Part shown: piece after piece, positions 23,859-34,671 of the stretch
Numbering within the stretch: the first letter of the stretch is position 1
Layout: the number at the start of each line of letters is the position of its first letter
DNA from: Owenia fusiformis
Taxonomy: Eukaryota; Annelida; Polychaeta; Sabellida; Oweniidae
Reading direction: 5' to 3'
DNA length: 64,000 bases
Assembly (NCBI GenBank): GCA_903813345.2
Contig: CAIIXF020000008.1
Location: 3,917,341 to 3,981,340, forward strand
Notes under the pieces: generated by a model
What the model was told of the DNA's origin: nothing
Databases searched by the model: none
The model's input: only the letters and a program-made list of their open reading frames with translations
Made by a program: the position numbers and the translations under genes

Positions 23859-26217
23859 CTAATTAGCCGGAAAACGAAGAACATTGGTTACTTTAGTAAG
23901 TCCATCATCATTTTTCACAAATGACAGTTGAAGAGAACCTGTTCCATATTTAGCATGTGTGACAATGCCGCGGCCATTCCCTCCATGAGATCTCACGGGG
24001 CCAGTATTTACAAGATGAAGTACAGTTAAACCATCCATTGAACAACGCTTTGGTGTCTTAATTATGTATTCACCATACCCCAATATATCCCCGGGGTAAA
24101 GTGTTCTGTTAAAGGTACCTCCTACTGTAAGTTCATTGTGTATTAGTACAGAAAATGCAACTTCGCTTACTTCTGGTGGGTTTCTGTAATAGTGTGCCTT
24201 ATTGTCCTCCGACTCAATAATCAAGCGATAGGGACCTTCATCAAAATAGATAGTTGTTGGTGAGAATGTGTAATCCCCCAGTGCTACATCCTCTCCATTG
24301 TAAAGTTGATCATCAGTTACCAAGTGACTTACATCTATTCCATATCTGATCTTGTAATAGTCAAGTGCTTTTCTTCCTAATGAATAAAGAACATTAATAT
24401 TTGTATATCTGTTTATTGAACACTTTTTGAAGAGAGAGAGAGAGAGTGTACAGGGTGTCCTGAAAGTATGCCCCCCCCCCCCCCCTAGACAGACATATTC
24501 CAGTGTTCTCATAGTATCTGTCATATATCATTTTAAAGCTTAGCCAAAGTTACATTGATTCGCCAAGTATCATGGTTTAACTCCCAAATGGGAAAAAGTT
24601 ACAGTCATTTTAAAAGTTAGTGTTTTATCAAAATAAAGTTCAATTTTACACCACATTACAAGTCAATACCCCCCCCCCTTGGCCATGTTAACAGCAGCAA
24701 TTATTTTCAGATATGACCTTAAAAGCCCTTCAAATAGGGGTTTGGAACTTTATAACCCTCTTAAAACCTGTTAAGGCACTTAAGAAGAGTTTCCTTGGAG
24801 TTTCTACCCTCACCGTTCTCTTTTTCCAACTCAATATCCATCCGACCCGAAAAGAATTGCTGCTGTTAAGATGGCCCGGAAGGACACATTGACTAGTGAT
24901 TTGGTGTACAATTGAACTTAATATTGACCAAACACTAACTTTTGAAATGCCTGTAATTTTTTCACATTTGAGAATTGAACCAGGGCATACTTTCGGGACA
25001 CCCTGTATATGTTTTGAATTAGAAAAAGTACCTTCTTGTATAATCTTGCTCCGTGATGTTCTTCCTGCCAACTTATTAAGCTCAATGAATGTATCTGGCC
25101 AAGGTTGTCTCTTGAAGCCAGGTTCTCTGAACTCCCCAACAAATACAAATACTCTGTCATACTTCTCAACATGTGCTGTACTATTCACAATACACCTTCC
25201 ATTGTATCCCATTCTTCCATGACTTGTTTGCATTAAGGAACTGCTCAGAACAAGAACAAGTAACTCGATGTACCTGAGAAAAATTAGTAATATATTGGAT
25301 CTATGGAGAACAGATATTCTGTAAGCTGATTAGGTTTTTCATGGCAATCAATTTTGGAGATTACCAATAAATATGTAAGTGCAAGAGACAACGGGAAAAC
25401 AAAAGAAAGAAAGAAAACATTTAAGAGTTCACCAGTCATAAGGAAATTAAACCCCAATTAAACCAAATCACAATCCAACGTGAAAAGAAACAGTGTCTAA
25501 CCCCCCCCCCCTCCATTCAAGTACCGATATCACAATCCGAGACGATGACACATTTCATTCATACTGAAGTATAACAATACATGTTGAAGAAAAATATACT
25601 CATTACATCAAAAAAAGTTTGAGATGCTAGTATTCATACAAGATGGAGCATTCGTTTTCTTATGACTGGTAGACTTATACACATAGAGTTTGTTTTTCTT
25701 GCAAGGGTTTGGTCCTCTCCCTTTGGCACTTGTGTTTAGATATTTTTATGTAATGAGTATTGAGTATCAATTATTACCTTTTCTTCAGCATGTGTTTTTC
25801 TTCAACGTGTAAAATTATTCTAATTGTTATGGCCTCAGTATGAATGAAATGCCCCTTGGTGTTCTGGTCTTGGATTTTGATATTGGTTATTGAATGGTGG
25901 TGGAAAAGGGGTATGAGGCATTGTTTCTCTTTTCTCTGGATTGGATTTTGTCCATTGTGGGATCCACAGCTTTTATTATCCTTTTGGAATAGTACAGAAA
26001 AGCGTTAGGTAAAGAGGGACTCTGATAAATCAGAATGGATTTTGTCTGTCCCACATCATTTGAGACCCTGAATGCTGTATGAATGAAATGAATACTATAC
26101 TATTAATGTATATCTAAGCACAAAAAGCTTTAAAGCGGCATCAAAGCGCCGTTGGTGTGAACTAAGCTTAAAAGAACTTAGAAAATAAATAAAATCATCT
26201 TACCCTATTTTGCACAT
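23859..26217 (-). CDS. Secreted protein of the tandem array, copy 4 (3 exons)
   Basis: The proposed CDS joins 26217-26204, 25273-25032 and 24376-23859, giving 257 residues. Exon 1 encodes MCKI plus a split Gly codon. Exon 2 encodes the signal core, then QTSHG (Pro replaced by Gln), RMGYNGRC, DRVFVFVGEFREPGFKR and QPWPDTFIELNKLAGR. Exon 3 encodes RKALDYYKIRYGIDVSH, the PYRLIIES block, EYIIKTPKRCSMDG and RSHGGNGRGIVTHAKYGTG, which has a small in-frame insertion relative to other copies. Two mature Cys are kept. The frame is intact. Intron 2 carries a MITE (24451-25005) absent from copy 5. Longer ORFs that read through into the intron are artefacts. Closest relative is copy 5. Confidence 0.8.
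24451..25005. mobile_element. TA-flanked MITE in intron 2 of copy 4
   Basis: The ends are CAGGGTGTCCTGAAAGTATG and the inverted CATACTTTCGGGACACCCTG, flanked by TA (24449-24450 and 25006-25007). It is the same family as 58844-59484, sharing CATATTCCAGTGT and CCAACTCAATATCCATCCGA. The paralogous intron in copy 5 lacks it, so it arrived after the copy 4/5 duplication. Tc1/mariner-type by termini and TA target. A poly(C) run follows the left end. Confidence 0.85.
25274..26203 (-). other. Intron 1 of copy 4
   Basis: About 0.9 kb, homologous to intron 1 of copy 5 (45318-46513). It contains poly(C) at about 25501-25511 and no ORF of note. Confidence 0.6.
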
Positions 26218-26704
26218 ACTCCTACTGACTCTTAAGCATCGATTATTAAAGATTCTGGATAACATAAATATAAAGTTAAACTATTAACGCTTTTTTGCTT
26301 TCTTAAATATGGATGATAGATTATTAATATGACAGATATACGTCAGCTGAAACTGATTGCATTGTTAAGCCACATATCATGTCATAAATACAACTATATC
26401 TAAGACACATTATACATTAATCAAATCCGAATTCACTATATCACTAGTCATCTGGGATAACATACAATTACAGGGTTATTTTCCTCTGATTGCCATAAAC
26501 AGTGATTGTATATGTACTCCCTACTTTAAATTTAAGTTTATATTATCAAACAATATGAACATTTTTAAAAATAGCTAGATGTCATTGTAAATGTGTAATC
26601 CCCGAGTGCACCCGATGTAAAGAGAGGGGACAAGAAATCAAATCTTCTGAAATGAGGAGACACTTTTTCTATAAAAGTACTCTCAGCAAATAAAATCCTC
26701 TTAC

Positions 26705-26718
26705 CCTAATTTTCACAT
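26705..26718 (-). pseudogene. Orphan first exon of the secreted family (broken)
   Basis: The exon-1 block recurs here with its donor (GGGTAAG) and upstream GAAGCATTCAG context, but reads ATG TGA, so the second codon is a stop. It sits about 500 nt upstream of the working exon 1 of copy 4. Confidence 0.6.
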
Positions 26719-26759
26719 ACTCCTTCTGAATGCTTCCTGTTTTTGACTCATTGACAATG

Positions 26760-27499
26760 AGTCATTTGTATTGATTAGTGGGGAATGATTAATTGTACAA
26801 AATATAAATATTAATTTGAATTATTGACACTTTGTGCCCATTTAATAATGATAGATTATTATCCAACCGAAGATCATGGATATCAAGAAGCTACAGGTAT
26901 CTGTACATTCGTCCAACCATCAATTCATCATTCCCTCCATTTATTTGGTTGTTTGTTTGTTTATTTATTTATTTGTTTGTTTGTCTTTTTTCAGACGATT
27001 ACTGACAGGATGTGTTCAAATCTTGAAGGCCCTTGCGTTACTGGCAAAAGAGAAGTATGGGGATACTTTATGTATCACAAGTAACAATATAGGACATAAA
27101 TAGCATCATCTGACAATGCCAAATACTTTTAAAGTCTTAGTTGCCTTTGACGCATTATTGGGTCGAGGTCTGGGACCATTCACTCAGCATTGTGCAGAGT
27201 ATAATGTATAATAAATGAAGATCAACTCCAAAAACCTACCTCAATGCTTTACCCATGGGCTTTACCCAACATTCCACTGTGAATTTCAAATGATACATTC
27301 ACCATGGTATTTTTATTTGGCTTCATACTTATGATATTTGGATGTCTTTGAATATTTCCATTTTTTAAAATGTACATCTAAGGGAACATTAGACAAAGCA
27401 TCTACTCCTCATGTCACTATAAGAAGTGAGAGTTTAAGTCTTAAACATCAGGTCATAAATGCTACTTAATACCATTATAGTTAAGACACATTACACTAA
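26760..27499. repeat. Array intergenic module, copy B (left part)
   Basis: This matches 21360-22085 and 62590-63300. It is cut at 27497-27499 (TAA) by the foldback element and resumes at 31693. The ORFs at 26824-27103 are in repeat DNA and are not called. Confidence 0.7.
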
Positions 27500-27654
27500 C
27501 ACCCCAGTCACATTTGTCGTACGGAGGGCGTGCGTCGATCGCAGATCAATTAAATCAGTGTATTTCTGCGGCGAGCATTGAAAAACTACGCTCGCCTTGC
27601 AGCCTCAGTACGGCGTATCCAGATTTTTCAGAAGTACTCGAAGGCAAAGACCGC

Positions 27655-27935
27655 TTTTACAAACTGGCTTCTTACTTACTTCAGAAGCCGGCTTCTGGAG
27701 TCACCAAGAAGCCGGCTTTTAAAAGCCGGCTTCTGAAGGACAACAGAAGCCGGCTTCTGGAGTCACCAAGAAGCCGGCTTTTACAAACTGGCTTCTTACG
27801 TACTACAGAAGCCGGCTTCTACAGTCAACAAGAAGCCGGCTTTTAAAAACCGGCTTCTGAAGGACAACAGAAGCCGGCTTCTGGAGTCACCAAGAAGCCG
27901 GCTTTTAAAACTGGCTTCTTACTTACTGACGTACT
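27655..27935. repeat. AGAAGCCGGCTTCT palindrome array, left arm
   Basis: Runs of the perfect palindromes AGAAGCCGGCTTCT and AAAAGCCGGCTTTT are separated by short linkers such as GGAGTCACC and GAAGGACAAC. A matching array lies at 31150-31320 in the right arm. Confidence 0.85.
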
Positions 27936-28049
27936 GCAGAAGATGGCTTTTGAATATAGTTTATATTGTCATATTTTTGCAAAACTATACGGGTAAATTG
28001 AATTCTAAGCATGGGTATCGATGAATTTGATCACGTTCATCAATTCCAA

Positions 28050-29245
28050 AAATATTATGCATTGTATTTCTGTTTAATAAAAACGCACCGCTCATTTTTC
28101 AAAACTGGCTCCAATTTGGAGGTAAAAAATTCGATGAATTAGATCATGTTCACTAAATCAGAACAGATTATGCATTGCATTTCCGTTTTATAAAAACTTG
28201 GAGCCAGTTTACAAATCAGCTCGCTCCATCTTACACAAGCTATGTAGGGACAATCTAGCAACTGGGAATCACGGGATACTGTCTCATGATCATTTCTATG
28301 TGCATTATGCATCTTATTCTCGTATAATTTGCATGAAAATGAGAAAAAAAACTGAAAAATATGTAAAATTGTAACTTATTTCAAGATGTTTTGCAAAAAG
28401 TCATTTCAAACCAAAACTATGAGAGAAAATTCATTTCTAAGTAAAAATATCGATGAATTAGATCACGTTCACTAAATCAGAACAGATTATGCATTGCATT
28501 TCCGTTTAATAAAAACGCACCGCTCATTTTTCAAAACTGGCTCCAACTTGGAGCCAGTTTACAAATCAGCTCGCTCCATCTTACACAAGCTATTAACGGA
28601 CAATCTAGCAACTGGGAATCACGAGATACTGTCTCCCGATCATTTTGATGTGGATTATGCATCTTATTCTCGTATAATCTGCATGAAAATAAGGAAAACT
28701 GAAAAATATGTAAAATTATAACGTAATTCAAGATTTTTTGCAAAAAGTCATTTCAAGTCAAAACTATGAGAGAAAATTCATTTGTAAGTAAAAAATATCG
28801 ATGAATTAGATCACGTTCACTAAATCAGAACAGATTATGCATTGCATTTCCGTTTAATAAAAACGCACCGCTGATATTTCAAAACTGGCTCCAATTGGAG
28901 CCAGTTTACAAATCAGCTCGCTCCATCTTACACAAGCTATGTAGGGGCAATCTAGCAACTGGGAATCACGGGATACTGTCTAACGATCATTTCTATGGGC
29001 ATTATGCATCTTATTCTCGTATAATTTGCATGAAAATGAGAAAAAACTGAAAAAGACGTAAAATTGTAACTTATTTCAAGGTTTTTTGCAAAAAGTCATT
29101 TCAAGCCAAAACTATGAGAGAAAATTCATTTCTAAGTAAAAATATCGATGAATTAGATCACGTTCACTAAATCAGAACAGATTATGCATTGCATTTCCGT
29201 TAAATAAAAACGCACCGCTCATTTTTCAAAACTGGCTCCAACTTG
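28050..29245 (+). repeat. ~350-bp tandem units, direct arm
   Basis: Unit starts (ATTATGCATTGCATTTCCGT) lie near 28168, 28483, 28836 and 29185, after a partial unit at about 28055. Each full unit has a hairpin with 13-bp arms around TGGCTCCAACTTGGAGCCA. Spacings run from 314 to 352 bp. Confidence 0.85.
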
Positions 29246-29254
29246 GAAATGAAT

Positions 29255-31140
29255 TTTCTCTCATAGTTTTGGCTTGAAATCACCTTTGCAAAAAATCTTG
29301 AAATATGTTAAAATTTTACGTATTTTTCAGTTTTTTCTCATTTTCATGCAAATTATACAAGAATAAGATGCATAATGCACATAAAAATGATCTTGAGACA
29401 GTATGACGTGATTCCTAGTTGCTAGATTGTCCCTACATAGCTTGTGTAAGGTGGAGCGAGCTGATTTGTAAACTGGCTCCAAGTTGGAGCCAGTTTTGAA
29501 AAATGAGCGGTGCGTTTTTATTAAACCGAAATGCAATGCATAATCTATTCTGATTTAGTGAACATGATCTAATTCATCGATATTTTTACTTACAAATAAA
29601 TTTTCTCTCATAGTTTTGGCTTGAAATGACTTTTTTCAATTTTCAAAAAATCTTGAAATAAGTTACAATTTTATGTATTTTTCACTTTTTTCTCATTTTC
29701 ATGCAATTTATACGAGAATGAGATGCATAATGCACATAGAAATGATCGTGAGACAGTATCCCGTGATTCCCAGTTGCTAGATTGTCCCTACAAAGCTTGT
29801 GTAAGATGGAGCGAGCTGATTTGTAAACTGGCTCCAAGTTGGAGCCAGTTTTGAAAAATGAGCGGTGCGTTTTTATTAAACGGAAATGCAATGCATAATC
29901 TGTTCTGATTTAGGGAACGTGATCTAATTCATCGATATTTTTTACTTACAAATGAATTTTCTCTCATAGTTTTGGCTTGAAATGACTTTTTGCAAAAAAA
30001 TCTTAAAATAAGTTACAATTTTATGTATTTTTCAGTTTTTTCTCATTTTCATGCAAGTTATACGAGAATAAGATGCATTATTCACATAGAAATGATCGTG
30101 AGACAGTATCCTGTGGTTCCCAGTTGCTAGATTGTCCCTACATAGCTTGTGTAAGATGGAGCGAGCCTATTTGTAAACTGGCTCCAAGTTGGAGCCAGTT
30201 TTGTAAACTGAGCGGTGCGTTTTTATTAAACGGAAATGCAATGCATAATCTGTTCTGATTTGGTGAACATGATCTAATTCATCGATATTTTTACTTAGAA
30301 TTGATTTTTCCCTCATTGTTTTGGCTTGAAATGACTTTTTGCAAAAAATCTTTAAATATATTACAATTTTATGTATTTTTCAGTTTTTTCTCATTTTCAT
30401 GCAAATTATACTAGAATAACATGCATAATGCACATAAAAATAATCGTGAGATAGTATTTCGTGATTCCCAGTTACCAGATTGTACCTACATAGCATTTGT
30501 CATTTGGGGCGAGCTGATTTGCAAACTGGCTCCAAGTTGGAGCCAGTTTTGAAAAGTGAGCGGTGCGTTTTTATTAAACGGAAATGCAATGCATAATCTA
30601 TTCTGATTTAATGAATGTGATCTTATTCATCGATATCTGTGCTTAGAATTCAATTTACTGTCATAGTTTTGGCTCGAAATGACTTTTTCCAAAAAATCTT
30701 GAAATATGTAATAATTTTACGTATTTTTCAGTTTTTTCTCCTTTTCATGCAAATTATACGAGAATAAGATGCATAATGCACATAACAATTATCATGAAAC
30801 AGTATCCCGTGATTCCCAGTTGCTAGATTGCCCCTACATAGCTTGTGTAAGATGGAACGAGCTGATTTGCAAACTAGCTCCAAGTTGGAGCCAGTTTTGT
30901 AAAATGAGCGATGCGTTTTTGTCAAACAGAAATACAATGCATAATCTACTCTTATTTAACGAACATGATTTAATTCATCGATATTTTTACTTAGAATTAA
31001 ATTTCCCCCATAGTTTTGGTTTGAAATTACTGTTTGCAAAAAATCTTGCAATACTGTATGTTACAATTTTACTTATTTTCATTTTTTCTCATTTCCATGC
31101 TAATTATACGAGAATAAGATGCATAATGCACAACAAAATG
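29255..31140 (-). repeat. ~350-bp tandem units, inverted arm
   Basis: These are reverse-complement units ending (GCATAATCTxTTCTGATT) near 29541, 29897, 30243, 30593 and 30943, spaced 347-356 bp. Divergence increases toward the right end. The last unit gives way to the AAGCCGGCTT array. Confidence 0.85.
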
Positions 31141-31689
31141 ATTGAGAGAGAGAATCTGGCTTTTAAAACTGGCTTCTTGGTAACTGCAGAAGCCGGCTTC
31201 TGTAAGTCATTCAAAGCCGGTTTTTAAAAGCAGGCTTTTTGGTGACGCCAGAAGCCGGCTTCTGATGTACTGTAGAAGCCGGCTTTAAAAGCCGGCTTTG
31301 AAAGCCGGCTTTGTATATTTGCCTTCGACTCTTTCTCAGATTTTTACAGGCCGCAGGGTCGCTGTAGAAATTATAACTCGGAGTTATAATATTTGTTCAT
31401 TTCTGAGGTCCCCGTAGAAATCAACTGGCTTATTTGTCAATGTTTCACGATCACTTTTCATATGATATTACATCCTAGCACTATGAATAACATTTATAAA
31501 TTGTCCTGATGTAAATAAAATGAAAAAAGTATTATTTATCAACAGAAATATAAAATTCACCGTGCGACTGCCGTGGAAAATGTGACTGCAAAAGTATGAG
31601 AGCGCAGAAATTCTACGGCGAGCGTAGAAAAGCTAGTGGCCACAGAAATGATAGACCGCACGGCGGCCGTGGGAAATGTGACGGGGGTG

Positions 31690-32032
31690 TAACGTCAAAT
31701 TGAGACATTGAGGAGTTTAAGCTTGCACATAAAATCGAAACACCAACATATACGTATGACCAATCGCGAATCGCCTTTACAAATGCATCGCTTAAATATT
31801 TTCCGTTCATGTTTGTTTAGGTTGTAAAAAAGATTACATGCTTAAACTCTCTTATGAAACAATTTTTTACCATGTACACAAAGACGTATAGTGTCACATG
31901 TTAATGTTTCTTATTTTCTAATAGATAGAATAATATATTACTGTAAACTTGCTAGTGTTAGTCTAACATTAATAACATTAACATCTAATAGATGCTACTA
32001 TTTGTGATTTTGTGGAAATCAGACATTTACAG
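31690..32032. repeat. Array intergenic module, copy B (middle part)
   Basis: This continues the module after the foldback element and matches 63318-63646. It stops at GAAATCAGACATTTACAG, where the 12-kb block begins. Confidence 0.7.
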
Positions 32033-33572
32033 ACGTGTCGCAAAAAGGTCGCGCACGCATTGTTACACATTTTCGCTTTTTAACACCACAGAATGTGACG
32101 TTTTTTGAAAAAAATGTACACATATGGAAATCCGTTCGTCCTCCACATTTGCCTCTATGTCTCAAAATATTTAAGGCGAATAACTCTGATATCGTATATG
32201 TATTAACAATGGGATAGGAGCATCATAAAACACGAATCAATTGACATTTTAGATGAAATAAATATACGTGTTGCTGTGCTTGAAAATAGGCGAATGGCGT
32301 AAATTAGCCCATTTTTAATGAATTTTGAAAACCTTTCGTCCTCCACTTTTCCACATACAACAGAAAACACATACTTTTGTGAACAAAATCAACTATTTAT
32401 TAATAAACTAGAGTTAAAGAGCAAAATAATCATGTATGATTTATTAAAAATTGATCTCGTATTTTTTGTTTAATGTACACCTGAAAAGTTGTCGCTGTCA
32501 ACAGATTTTTCAAACTCTATGACGTCACAATATGGGACGCTTACTAAAATTCATCCTATGAAATAAAACGTCCATCTACCTTTATCAAGACAAAAATAAA
32601 TATAATAGTCATATATTGTTTGAGTTATGAGCGTTTAAAGACGAAAAATAATTCAAAATGTAACGTGTCAACAGGGGATATTTGCCAGATGTTTTGGTAA
32701 AAAACTCTTTTTTAAAAAAGAACGCGTAAGAATCGTGAACGAAGTGTAGTTGATCCAAAAACTTCATCGAAACAGCTTTAAAATGATATATAACTCTAAT
32801 TAGAATATTATCTTATAATCCAGGGAATCAAAGTTATAAAGGTATATGGAGAATTGTGCAGCCAATGATGATTGACTTTATACATGAGAAAGTTACCTGA
32901 AAATGACCAAGTCCTACTTTAATAGAGTAAACACCAAAAACTGTAATTTCAAGAGCTTTGAAATCTTCAGAGAACATAAGTTGCATATACAGCAACTACT
33001 TCAAGTTATTTGGAAGTTCTACTTCAACAAAGTGTCTAGTATTTACAGAAAAGTTGACTTTTTGACATCAAAACCAGCAATTTCTCGGAAACCGGGCGAA
33101 CTTGGGAAATGGCGATGATAGGTCAAATAGGCATTATGGATATGCATAAAATGAATGTGGATATGACTCAATCCGAATAGCAGTTTTAATTTGTGCGGCC
33201 AATTTTGACGGACGGACGGAGGGACCAACGGACGGACGGACGCCTGGTCGATCCCATAGGCTCACTGTGTGAGCCACAACTTGACCACATGTTTTTTATC
33301 ATTGTTATGTTTGTGTGTCAAGATCCTCCTGGTTATGAAGGAGCATCAATCAACATCGAGTCTTGACACGTAAAACATAAATTGATAGCTTGAAAATATG
33401 TTAAAGTATTGATAAGTAGCCTAATGATCTTATCAAGAAATGACAATACTAAACTGAACATGTTAACTCGAGTTCGTTGATATTTAGCATTCACGTTGAA
33501 GTTGTTGAACGAGTTCTTGAAGTGGTTCTAAATAAGCGGTATTCAATCTAAACGCCATCAGTCAGTTAAATC
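32033..33572. other. DNA left of the transporter pseudogene
   Basis: No gene was called. A (GACG)n-type tract lies at about 33205-33242. A hairpin with 9-bp arms (GTGTCAAGA / TCTTGACAC) lies at about 33315-33370. Small ORFs at 32035 and 32903 have no recognised features. Confidence 0.45.
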
Positions 33573-34291
33573 ATGAAGTTTGATGATGCGCTGGGTCTTT
33601 TGGGAGGATTTGGACGGTTTCAGATATTGGTAATGGTAGTCTGGAACATATTCTCTTCGGGAAATAGCTGGCAATATACCCTTACTGTTTTTATCGCAAA
33701 TAGAATGGACCATTGGTGTAAGGTTCCTGAGTTGCAACATTTGAATGAAACCATGCAGAAGTTAATTGCTATTCCTCAGACAATTGACCCTCTGGGAGGT
33801 ATAGTATACAAACAATGTAGTATGTTCAACTTTAACTACAGCGCAATCAATTTCACTGATCCTGTCACGATCGAAACATGGGTAGGCAATGGAACAACTG
33901 CTGAAATCGCTTGTAACAACGGATGGGTGTTTGATAGGTCTGTGCGTGAATCATCGGCTGTAGGCGAATTTGGACTTATTTGTGGAAACGACTGGATGTA
34001 TACGCTTCCTGCCACATTTCAGATGCTTGGACTTTTAGTCGGAGCGTTCCTCTCTGGGCTTATCTCAGACAGGTTTGGAAGAAGGCGAACTGTCCTGGGT
34101 ATGTTAGTTTGCTCAATCGGTGCCATTCTCGGTGGAGCTTTTTCAGAAAATTTCATACTGTTCTTAGTGATGCGTTTCCTTTCTCTTTTGACGACTATCG
34201 GGAGTAATACCTGTCTATGGGTCCTCACTATCGAGTTGATGCCACCTGTGCACCGGACACACGCCACATTCTACTCCTCTTTATTGCGCAT

Positions 34292-34299
34292 ATCCAGAG
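34292..34299. other. 8-bp target site duplication, left copy
   Basis: ATCCAGAG occurs here and at 39274-39281, on either side of the minisatellite-TIR element. Eight bases is typical of hAT-type insertions. Confidence 0.8.
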
Positions 34300-34303
34300 G
34301 CTT

Positions 34304-34465
34304 CCTGGTCAACTCAACCCCAAGTCAACTCAACCCAAGTCAACTCAACCCTTAGTCAAGTCGACCCCAAGTCAAGTCGACCCCAAGTCATCTCGACCCT
34401 TAGTCAACTCGACCCCAAGTCATCTCAACCCTTGGTCAACTCAACCCTTAGTCAAGTCGACCCAA
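34304..34465 (+). repeat. 15-16-bp minisatellite, left end
   Basis: Ten units alternating GTCAACTCAACCC, GTCAAGTCGACCC and GTCATCTCGACCC cores. SalI-type GTCGAC palindromes recur. Confidence 0.9.
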
Positions 34466-34671
34466 ATGATTTTTATTGTTTGTGCAGTTTGATTTGAAAT
34501 CAGACTTCAAAGAAAAAACATTTCTGGAACTGGATCATAAAATCCCAATCTGATTGTTTATGACACCTGACATATGAGTAAGATAATGGAAAATAGAAAA
34601 GCATAAATCCCATTGTTTGTTCAGTCTTGTTGTAAAATCTTACTTCAAAAAAATAAACATTTCTATCGCCT

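Larger units (their letters stand above)
27500..31689. mobile_element. 4190-bp foldback transposon with satellite-like arms
   Basis: The termini CACCCCAGTCACATTT and (inverted) CACCCCCGTCACATTT are flanked by TAA (27497-27499 and 31690-31692). The paralogous module at 63300 shows the empty site with one TAA. The left arm holds a palindromic AGAAGCCGGCTTCT array (27655-27935) and about four direct units of about 350 bp (to about 29245). The right arm holds about five inverted units (29255-31140), then AAGCCGGCTT repeats (31150-31320). There is no transposase, so it is non-autonomous. A 3-bp TAA target fits PIF/Harbinger or ISL2EU elements. The short ORFs inside (MHFRLIKTHRSFFKTGSN and relatives) are repeats, not genes. 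Confidence 0.85.

Noticed and set aside
24730-25233. 167-aa minus-strand ORF continuing copy-4 exon 2
   Set aside because: Its C-terminal part is intron plus MITE sequence read through the donor site at 25031.
27514-27846. 110-aa ORF with repeated SRLL/AGF words
   Set aside because: It translates the AAGCCGGCTTCT array and is not a gene.
27655-27935. Regular palindromic repeats resembling a CRISPR array
   Set aside because: Linkers are themselves repeated and of variable length, the repeats are palindromes within a eukaryotic foldback element, and there is no cas gene.
28494-31227. Several 60-150-codon ORFs starting MHFRLIKTHRSFFKTGSN or antisense to it
   Set aside because: They recur in every ~350-bp unit in both orientations and are products of the repeat, without family features or constraint.
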